Below, piece after piece: positions 15,072 to 22,300 of a DNA stretch of 23,103 nt (within the stretch, counting starts at the first letter, position 1; each line of letters opens with the position of its first letter). Both the position numbers and the translations under genes were made by a program. The stretch spans positions 1 through 23,103 of the forward strand of contig JAIPDU010000003.1 of assembly GCA_021737525.1 (NCBI GenBank), read 5' to 3'. The DNA is from Desulfohalobiaceae bacterium (GTDB taxonomy: Bacteria > Desulfobacterota > Desulfovibrionia > Desulfovibrionales > Desulfothermaceae). The notes below the pieces were generated by a model that was given only the letters and a program-made list of their open reading frames with translations, was not told the DNA's origin and did no database searches.

Positions 15072-16412
15072 CTAGGCCTTCTGGCGAAGATTATAGCGCT
15101 GGAGCTTCTTGTACAGGGTGGAGCGGTCGATGCCCAGGACCTTGGCGCTGCGGGAGATGTTCCAGTCGTTCTGTTTGAGCACGTGGAGGATATGGGCCTT
15201 TTCCATCTCCTGCAGGGAACCCTGGCCCAGCATCTCGGCTTCCCGGGAAATGGGCAGGTCCTCGGGCTGGATGTTCTTGCTCTTGCCCACCACCACGGCC
15301 CGTTCGATGGCATTCTCCAGCTCCCGGACGTTGCCCGGCCAGTCGTAGAGCATCATCAGATCCAGGGCCTGACGGCTTATGTGCTCGATTTCCTTGTTCG
15401 TTTCCTGCCGGAAGCGGCTCAGGAAATGCTCCGCCAGAAGGGGAATGTCCTCCTTGCGCTTGCGCAAAGGGGGCATCTCCAGGGGGATGACATTGAGGCG
15501 GTAGTAGAGGTCCTCCCGGAAGCCGCCTTCCCGCACAGTCCGGGCCAGATCCCTATTCGATGCGGCGATGACCCGGAAATCGGTTTTGATGGGCCGTGTC
15601 CCCCCCAATCGGGTGAAGGAGTGCTCCTCCAGGACCCGCAGCAGGTCGATCTGCATTCTGGGCCCTATCTCGCCCACTTCGTCCAGAAAGAGGGTTCCCG
15701 AGTTCGCCAGCTCCAGGCGGCCTTTCTTGCTCTGCTTGGCGTCGGTGAAGGCGCCCTGCTCGTACCCGAAGAGCTCGCTCTCCATGAGCTGTTCCGGAAG
15801 GGAGCCGCAGTTGACCGCCACAAAGGGCCCTTCGCAACGATGGCTCGTGGCGTGGATCGCCTTGGCGGCAAGCTCCTTTCCCGTCCCGGTTTCTCCGGCT
15901 ATGAGCACCGTGGAATCAGTTGGCGCGATGTCCTCGATGAAGTTGAAGATTTCCTGCATGACCTCGGACTGGCCGAGCAGGCTTTCAAAACGGCTCCGCT
16001 CCTGCTTTTCCTGCCGGAGGTAGATGTTTTCCCGCTCGCGGGCCTTGTGGGAGATGATCTTCTCGATGAGGACGCTGAGCTCCTCCGGCTCGAAGGGCTT
16101 GAGCAGGTAGTCCTCCGCTCCCTCCTTCATGGCCTCCACGGCCGAGGGGACCGAGCCGTAGGCGGTGATCATGACCACCGCGGTGTCCGGATCCTCCTCC
16201 TTGATTCTGGAAAGCACCTGGATGCCGTTGATGTCCTCCAGCTTCAGATCCAGGAAGACGAGATCGAAGGGGATCTGGCTGATTCGCTCCAGACCCTCCT
16301 TTCCGGATCCCACGGCCTCGACGGTGTAATTGTCCCGCTCCAGCCATGCCTGCAGCGATTCCCGGAGTATGGGTTCGTCATCGATAACAAGGATACGCGT
16401 GTCCGGGTTCAT
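15072..16412 (-). CDS. NtrC-family sigma-54-dependent response regulator
   Basis: A 446-aa transcription activator. The receiver (residues 1-120) has VIDDEP, phospho-Asp55 in VFLDLKLED, Thr83 in MITAYG and Lys105 in LLKPFE. The AAA+ domain (about 143-375) has Walker A GETGTGKE (173-180), the sigma-54 contact loop GAFTDA (220-225, where GAFTGA is the consensus), Walker B GTLFLDE (239-245) and the arginine-finger region FREDLYYRLNVIP. The C-terminus holds a Fis-type helix-turn-helix (NISRSAKVLGIDRSTLYKKL). ATG 16412 has no strong Shine-Dalgarno. It is followed by the archaemetzincin gene with a 5-nt gap. Likely kinase partners are the plus-strand kinases encoded convergently beside it. Confidence 0.95.
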   Translation of the reverse strand: MNPDTRILVIDDEPILRESLQAWLERDNYTVEAVGSGKEGLERISQIPFDLVFLDLKLEDINGIQVLSRIKEEDPDTAVVMITAYGSVPSAVEAMKEGAEDYLLKPFEPEELSVLIEKIISHKARERENIYLRQEKQERSRFESLLGQSEVMQEIFNFIEDIAPTDSTVLIAGETGTGKELAAKAIHATSHRCEGPFVAVNCGSLPEQLMESELFGYEQGAFTDAKQSKKGRLELANSGTLFLDEVGEIGPRMQIDLLRVLEEHSFTRLGGTRPIKTDFRVIAASNRDLARTVREGGFREDLYYRLNVIPLEMPPLRKRKEDIPLLAEHFLSRFRQETNKEIEHISRQALDLMMLYDWPGNVRELENAIERAVVVGKSKNIQPEDLPISREAEMLGQGSLQEMEKAHILHVLKQNDWNISRSAKVLGIDRSTLYKKLQRYNLRQKA

Positions 16413-16587
16413 AAGAGGAGAGGTCCCGTTGATCTGGATGGTTTACAAACTCGGCATGCTTGGTTGCGCCCGGGTTGGCCGGGAATGAAGGATGTATTAA
16501 GATGCAGGGTCCCGCATTTTTCTACCATGTTTGGCAGGTCCTGTCATTCGCTGTGGCGGGTGAATCGCGGACCGATTCCAGGGCGTA

Positions 16588-16615
16588 GCGGGCCCCCGCC
16601 TGGACAGAGGCCCGC
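16588..16615 (-). terminator. Possible terminator hairpin after the response regulator
   Basis: GCGGGCC (16588-16594) and GGCCCGC (16609-16615) form a 7-bp G/C stem with a 14-nt loop, starting about 30 nt past the response-regulator stop on the minus strand. No T-run follows, so it may slow rather than stop transcription. The remainder of the 233-nt gap to the NtrC-like gene shows no gene. Confidence 0.3.
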
Positions 16616-16645
16616 CGGTGAGGGGATGTTCGGAATTGCCGCGGA

Positions 16646-17032
16646 TCAGAGGAACTCCTGCACGCTTTGGACCACTTTTGTGCTGCAGTCCGGCCCCTTG
16701 GGGATGTAGTCCTCCGCTTCCATGCTCATGGCGTCGTACTGCGAGTAGGCCGTGTCCGCGATGTGGTCCGCCACCGCGGTGAGCATGATGACAGGTATAT
16801 CCTGATAGCTGGGATCCTGCTTGATCTCCTTGCACATTTGAAAACCGTCCTTTTCCGGCATCATGACGTCGAGGACGATGACATCCGGGGGGTTGTCCCT
16901 GACCTTGGCCATCCCCTCCACACCGTCATAGGCCAGCTCCACGTCCACATCCAAAGCTTCCAGCTTGCTCTGGACCACGTCGCAGAAGTCCGGGTCGTCA
17001 TCCACAACCAGGATCCGTTTTTTCTGGCTCAT
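16646..17032 (-). CDS. Stand-alone response regulator receiver protein
   Basis: A 128-aa single-domain receiver with VVDDDPDF (acidic pocket Asp11-Asp12), phospho-acceptor Asp55 in VIVLDVMMPE, Thr85 in IMLTAVADH and Lys112 in DYIPKGPD. There is no output domain. An insertion-like stretch AVADHIADTAYSQYDAMSME between beta-4 and beta-5 is longer than in CheY. ATG 17032 has AAAGGAGG 7-8 nt upstream, the strongest ribosome site of the minus-strand set. It follows metF by 55 nt and is probably cotranscribed with the metabolic operon, which suggests phosphorylation-dependent control by protein contact, in that complex or elsewhere. Confidence 0.93.
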   Translation of the reverse strand: MSQKKRILVVDDDPDFCDVVQSKLEALDVDVELAYDGVEGMAKVRDNPPDVIVLDVMMPEKDGFQMCKEIKQDPSYQDIPVIMLTAVADHIADTAYSQYDAMSMEAEDYIPKGPDCSTKVVQSVQEFL

Positions 17033-17087
17033 ACATCTGCCTCCTTTGCGGTTCGAAGTGGAACCGGAATCCCGGGAAACCGGGCGG

Positions 17088-18017
17088 CTAGGCCCCGGGC
17101 CTGGGGTGAAGCCCGGCCCCCTCCACAAGCTCCGGCACCTTTTGCTCCCATTCGATGGCCATGATGTGGAATCCGCTCACCCCTTCCACTTCCTTGAGTC
17201 GCTGCATGGATTCGATGCAGATCTTGATTCCCTCTTCGGGCTGCTTTTCCTTGGGTTGATCCGCCATACGCTTGACCACGTCATCCGGCACGTCCATTCC
17301 GGGGACCTTGTTCTTCATGAACCGGGCCATGCCCGCGGATTTGAAGGGGGTCAGGCCGGCCAGGATGGCCACCTGTTCGTGCAGGCCGCGATCACGGATG
17401 CCTTTCATCCACTCCTCGAACTTGTCCAGGTTGTAGATGCACTGGGTCTGGATGAATTCCGCTCCCGCGGCAACCTTTTTGGCCAGTCTGGGCACGCGGA
17501 TCTCGAAGGGATCGGCAAAGGGGTTGGCCGCGGCCCCGGTGAACATTTCCGGAGGCCTGTTGATGGTGTCCCCGCCGAGAAAGGTGCCTTCGTCCCGCAT
17601 ACGGCGGACTGTCTGGAGCAGCTGCATGGAATCCAGGTCGTGCACGTTCTGACCCTGGGCGCTGTCCCCGAAGCTTTGGTGATCCCCGGAAAGACAGAGA
17701 ATATTGTGGATGTCGAAGCCTGCCGCGCCCAGGATGTCGCTTTGCAGGGCGATCCGGTTCCGGTCCCGGGTGACCATCTGCAGGACGGGTTCCAATCCCA
17801 TCTGCTTGAGATGGATGCAGCAGGCCAGACTGCAGAGCCTGGTGACCGAGGTCTGGTTGTCCGTGACGTTGACCGCGTCCACATGGTCCTTGACGTATTC
17901 CGCCTTGCGGGTGATCTCCCCCAGATCGCTGCCCCGCGGAGGGCCGCATTCCGTGGTGACCGCGAAGTATCCGTCCGCGAGAACCTTTTCCAGTCGGCTC
18001 GGCGTCTTGACGCTCAT
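17088..18017 (-). CDS. metF: Methylenetetrahydrofolate reductase, MetF
   Basis: FAD-containing TIM-barrel enzyme (309 aa) reducing 5,10-methylene-THF to 5-methyl-THF in the methyl branch of the Wood-Ljungdahl pathway, or running in reverse. Landmarks are FAVTTECGPPRG near the N-terminus (the catalytic-type Glu region), VDAVNVTDNQ, LCLSGDHQSFGDS (FAD loop), FLGGDTINRPP and AGAEFIQTQCIYNLDKFEEW. It lacks the E. coli-type pairing with NADH alone: the upstream MetV partner and HdrA/MvhD genes indicate the complex form known in Moorella. ATG 18017 overlaps the metV stop as ATGA, with GGGAGG 9 nt upstream, so the two are translationally coupled. Confidence 0.93.
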   Translation of the reverse strand: MSVKTPSRLEKVLADGYFAVTTECGPPRGSDLGEITRKAEYVKDHVDAVNVTDNQTSVTRLCSLACCIHLKQMGLEPVLQMVTRDRNRIALQSDILGAAGFDIHNILCLSGDHQSFGDSAQGQNVHDLDSMQLLQTVRRMRDEGTFLGGDTINRPPEMFTGAAANPFADPFEIRVPRLAKKVAAGAEFIQTQCIYNLDKFEEWMKGIRDRGLHEQVAILAGLTPFKSAGMARFMKNKVPGMDVPDDVVKRMADQPKEKQPEEGIKICIESMQRLKEVEGVSGFHIMAIEWEQKVPELVEGAGLHPRPGA

Positions 18018-18682
18018 GACTCGACATCCTCCCTGACGACGTTTCGGGGCCCCCCGTCCCGGTCCGTGGACCAGTCCTTGATCGGAGCCAGCACTTCGTA
18101 GGCCTCCAGTTGATTCAAGGATTTGAGCCGGTCGATGATCAGCTGCCAAGCGCAGTCCAGCTCGGGGTTGATTTCGCACTTGCCCTGAGTGGACCCTCCG
18201 CAGGGCCCGTTGAAGAGACGCTTGGCGCAGCGCGATACGGGACAGATCCCGCCGGTCTGGGCCAGGACGCACTGACCGCAGGCCTGGCAGCGTTCCGTCC
18301 AGTATCCCCTTTCCTCGGTTACTCCGATGAATTTGGTGTTCACCCCCGGATAGACCGGGGTTGCGTGGTATTTTTCCGCTGTGAATTGAATCCCGGCGCC
18401 GCAGGCCAGGGAGAGCACAGAGTCGTAGCGGTCGATGTCGTCCCGCAGCTCTTCCAGGTACTCCTGGTCGCACTGTCTCTCCAGGGTTCGTTCCTCGATC
18501 TGCTTCTGCTCTCCCTGCTGCATGAAGTGCATCCGCAGGGCGGAGGCCAATACCGCTACCTCCTTCTTGCCCCCCGCCTCGCAGACGGTGACGCACTCGT
18601 TGCATCCAAGGATGAGCACGGAGTGATCCCCGCGGATCTCTTCGATGATTTCCTGGATGGGCTTTTGTTCAGCGACGATCAT
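18014..18682 (-). CDS. metV: MetV, zinc/Fe-S partner of MetF (MTHFR C-terminal-like)
   Basis: A 222-aa Cys-rich protein of the methylenetetrahydrofolate reductase C-terminal family, which forms a heterodimer with MetF and wires it to electron carriers. N-terminal Cys27, Cys30, Cys34 (LILGCNECVTVC) begin a flavodoxin-like or corrinoid-adjacent fold; Cys94 lies in LACGAGIQ. A C-terminal cluster has Cys132, 135, 138, 147, 152 and 161 (RCQACGQCVLAQTGGICPVS and NGPCGGS), suited to a zinc site and iron-sulfur ligation. ATG 18682 has GGGAG 9 nt upstream. It sits 149 nt after mvhD and overlaps metF by 4 nt. Confidence 0.9.
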   Translation of the reverse strand: MIVAEQKPIQEIIEEIRGDHSVLILGCNECVTVCEAGGKKEVAVLASALRMHFMQQGEQKQIEERTLERQCDQEYLEELRDDIDRYDSVLSLACGAGIQFTAEKYHATPVYPGVNTKFIGVTEERGYWTERCQACGQCVLAQTGGICPVSRCAKRLFNGPCGGSTQGKCEINPELDCAWQLIIDRLKSLNQLEAYEVLAPIKDWSTDRDGGPRNVVREDVES

Positions 18683-18831
18683 GATTCTAGCTCCCTTGTT
18701 TCTCCGGCTCCGGGCATCCCCGTACTACGCTTGATCCGGAATTGGCCGATCTCCGGGCCCTTGTGGGGGCATCGCCCCTGTTCCATGCCAATCTATGGGG
18801 CAGAGAAGAGTGCGGCGCGAGGCATCCCCTG

Positions 18832-19260
18832 TCAGGCAGCGGAGGAGAGCCCGGGCTTTATCGGATTGGGGCCGAGCTCACGTATACGTTCGTCCATTTC
18901 CCTGGCGTACTGCGCGAATTGAGGGGCCTCGCCTGAAGAGAGATTGTACATCCGTACCCGGTCCCCTTCCATGCCGATGCTTTCCAGGATGGCCCTGGCC
19001 CGCTGCACCCGCTTCTTGGCCAGAAGGTTGCCGTGCAGGAAATGGCAGTCCCCCTCCAGGCAGCCCACGAGATAGACACCGTCCGCGCCCTTTTCCAGGG
19101 CGTGCAGGATGTGGATCACGTCCACCTTGCCCGTGCACGGCACCCGGATAACCTTGATATCCGGGGAATAATCCAGTCGCATGGAACCTGCCAGGTCCGC
19201 AGCGCTGTAGCCTCAGTAACTGCAACAGAAGGCGATGATGGTGGGTTGAAAAGGACTCAT
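18832..19260 (-). CDS. mvhD: MvhD-type hydrogenase/HdrA electron-transfer subunit, selenoprotein
   Basis: A small [2Fe-2S] protein that carries electrons between a partner dehydrogenase or hydrogenase and HdrA. From ATG 19260 (GGAGGGA 4 nt upstream) the frame reads IIAFCCSY, then TGA at codon 16 (19215-19213), then GYSAADLAGSMRLDYSP, which is exactly the MvhD N-terminus (FCCNWC-SYAGADLAG), with the TGA in place of the third Cys. Downstream MvhD motifs are intact: VIRVPCTGKVD and VGCLEGDCHFLHGN. With Sec the protein is 142 aa, normal for the family; without it the best start is 26 codons later and the cluster motif is lost. A bSECIS-like hairpin follows the TGA. It lies 78 nt after hdrA. The final stop is also TGA but lacks conserved sequence beyond it. 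Confidence 0.93.
19183..19215 (-). promoter_or_regulatory. Sec-TGA codon and bSECIS-like hairpin in mvhD
   Basis: The in-frame TGA occupies 19215-19213 on the minus strand. Twenty nucleotides later GGACCU (19198-19193) pairs with AGGUUCC (19189-19183, one bulged U) around a GGC loop. A short stem with G in the apical loop at this distance fits the known bacterial SECIS layout (loop about 16-37 nt after UGA), which binds SelB. The stem is short, so the identification rests mainly on protein alignment across the TGA. Confidence 0.7.
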
Positions 19261-19338
19261 GGTATCCCTCCGCGCAATGTTTGCATGATCCCGTCCCGGA
19301 ATCGAGCTCCGCTCCTCCGGATTGGGTTGCGTGTAGGA

Positions 19339-22300
19339 TCAGGTTTCTTCAAGCAGGGCGTCGATTTCGGCCAGGATCTGCACGTCCTCGAACCAGTTGA
19401 GCTCAATTGCCCTGGCCGGACATTCCGCGGCGCAGATCCCGCAGCCCTGGCACTGGGCCGGATCGATCTCGCTGACGCCTTCCTCGTTGATCCGGGGCAC
19501 GCCGTAGGGACAATTGCGCACGCAGACGAGACAGGCGGCGCAAAGCTCCTGGCTTACCCTGGCGGTCACCGCGGACAGGGTGAGGCTCTCCCTGGCGAGG
19601 ATCGTGGCGGCCCGGGAGGCCGCTGCCTGGGCCTGGGATATGGATTCGGAGACAAGCTGCGGGCTGTGGGCCGTGCCGCAGACGAAAAGACCTTCCGTGG
19701 GCATATCCACGGGCCTGAGCTTGACGTGGGCCTCCAGGAAGTGGCCCTCCTCGTTGCGAGGCTGCTTGAGCACCGAGGCCAGCTCCTCGGTGTCCGCGGC
19801 GCGCATCCCCGCGCTCAGGGCCAGGAGGTCGGGCGCGAGCGAGATCTGGGTATCCAGAATGCGGTCCCGGAAGGTGAGACTCAGCTCGTTGTTCTCTCCG
19901 GTGTCCACTTGGGGCGGATCCTGGGGGTCGAAATGGTGAAACATCACCCCCAGATTGCGCGCGCGAGTATAGTAGTCCTCCAATACGCCGTAGGTCCTGA
20001 TGTCCCGGTAGAGGATGTGTACATCCGTGTCCGGGCTCATCTCCTTGATGTGGATGGCGTTCTTGATGGCGGACTGGCAGCAGATGCGGGAGCAGTTGGG
20101 GTGCTCCTCGTTGCGCGATCCCACGCACTGGATCATGGCCACCTGGTTCCCTGTGTCCGGCTCCTGGCTCTCCAGTCGCCGGCCCAGCTCCAGCTGGGTC
20201 AGGACACGCTCGTCCCGGCCGTAGAGATATTCCCCAGGCTGGTATTCCGTTGCCCCGGTAGCCAGGATGGTCACGCCGTGCTCGATGGTGCGTCCGTACA
20301 TTCCCGGGCCGACCATGAGCTCTGTCTTGAAGTTGCCCTTGAATCCGGTGAAGCTGACCACAACCGTGCGGGTGAAGACACTGACCAGGGGATGCGCTTG
20401 GATGCGCTCCGCCAGGTCCCGGACATAGGCCTGGATGTCCTCGCCTTGGATGGTTTTGGTGAGCTGGTTGGCCAGGCCGCCCAGCTCGGCCTCCTTTTCC
20501 ACCAGGGTGGTCTCGAATCCCTGGTCCGCCAGGGACAGGGCCGCGTTCATTCCGGCCACACCGCCGCCGATGACCAGGGCCTTGGGCACCACGGGAATGG
20601 TTTTCTCCTGGAGCGGAGCCAGGCGGCGGGCCCGGCCCACGGCCATGCGGACCAGGGCCTTGGCCTTTTCCGTGGCCTGCCGGGGCGAGTCACCGTGGAC
20701 CCAGGAATCGTGGTTGCGGATGTTGGCCATCTCGAAGAGGTACTTGTTCAGCCCGCAGCTCTCCAGGGTGTCCATGAAAATGGGCTCGTGGGTCTGCGGG
20801 GAGCAGGAGGCCACGACCACCCGGTTCAGCTCCTGCTCCAGGATGGCCTGCTTGATCCCGGATTGGGCGTCGTCGGAGCAGGTGAACAGGTTGGAGTCGG
20901 CGAAGGTCACGTTGTCCAGCCCGGCCGCGTATTCGGTGACCTCGGCCACGTCCACCACTCCCCCGATATTGATCCCGCAGTTGCAGACGAAGACCCCGAT
21001 CCGGGGCTCCTCGCCGGAAACATCCTTTTGCGGGGGATATTCCGCGGTCTTGCTCAGGCTGTGCCTGGCCCGGGCCAGCTCGCGCGCCGCCCCGCTGGCG
21101 GCGGCGCTGCCTTCGCTGACAGAGGCGGGGATGTCCTTGGGCCCCTGGAAGACGCCGCTGACGTAGACCCCGGGCCGCGAAGTGCGGCAGGGGGAAAAGA
21201 CCGGGCTCTTGGCGAAATGGTGCCGGTCCAGCTCCACGCCGAGGCGGCGCGCCGTCTCCATGGCGCTGTCCGAGGTCTCCAGCCCCACGGAGAGCACGAC
21301 CATGTCGAAGACCTCTTCCCGCTTGACCCCGTATTCGTCCACGTACCCCAGCAGGAGCTCGTCGCTTCCAGGCCGGGGGAGCACGGTGTGGACCCGGCTC
21401 TTGATGAACCGGACTCCGAAGGTGTCCGCAGCCCGCTGGTAATAGCGCTCGTAGTCCTTGCCGAAGCTGCGGATGTCCATGTTGAATATGGCGCAGTCCA
21501 GCTCGTGCGCGGCATGCTCCTTGGCCACAACGGCCTCCTTGATGGCGTACATGCAGCACACAGCGGAGCAGTACCCGTTGCCGCACTGGTTCTGGTCCCG
21601 CGAGCCCACGCACTGCAGCCAGGCGATCCTGGTCGGCTCCCTCCCGTCGGAACGGGTCTGCAGGTGGCCCGCGCTGGGTCCGGTTGCGGACAGGATCCGC
21701 TCGAACTCCAGGCTGGTCACCACATTGGGGTGGCTGGAATAGTAGTAGAACTGGTCCAGACGACTGGGATCGAAGGTGTTGGCTCCGGGACAGAGAATGA
21801 CCGATCCCACGTCGAGCTCCTTGGTCTGCCGGACTTGGCTGTGGTCCACGGCCTGGGCCAGGCAGGCGTCCACGCACTGATAGCACTCGCAGCAGTAGCC
21901 GCAGTTGAGGCAGCGCTCGGCTTCCCGGGCCCCGGTTTCCGGGTCGAAGCCCACCTCCACCTCCTTGAAGCTGCAGGTCCGTTCCTCAATGGACAGTTCC
22001 GGCATGGAGCAGCGCGGACAGGGCTCCACATCCGCGGGGATGGGCCGATATTCCGTGATTTCCGGCATCTCGCGCACCGGCCTGTCCGCCGCCAGGTCCT
22101 CGCCGTCCAGGTAGCGCCGGATGGATTCCGCCGCCTCCTTCCCGGCGGCAACAGCGCCGATGGCGATCCAGGGTCCGGTCTGCAGGTCACCGCCGGCGAA
22201 GACCCCTTCCGCGCCTGTGGCGAGGGTGGTGGGGTCCGCGCTCACCGTGCCCCTGCGGCCGAGCTCCAGGCCGGGAACATTTTCCAGCCCGGTGGGGTCC

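Noticed and set aside
16550..16570. GG-N10-GC sigma-54-like promoter on the plus strand near 16555
   Set aside because: Matches only the GG and GC dinucleotides, points away from any downstream plus-strand gene, and such matches are common by chance at this GC content.
15183..16709. Plus-strand 508-codon open frame over the NtrC-like gene
   Set aside because: Opposite a complete receiver-AAA-Fis protein; no motif in the antisense translation.
18832..18834. Final TGA of mvhD as a second selenocysteine
   Set aside because: The sequence after it shows no MvhD similarity and the protein already has family length, so it is read as the true stop.
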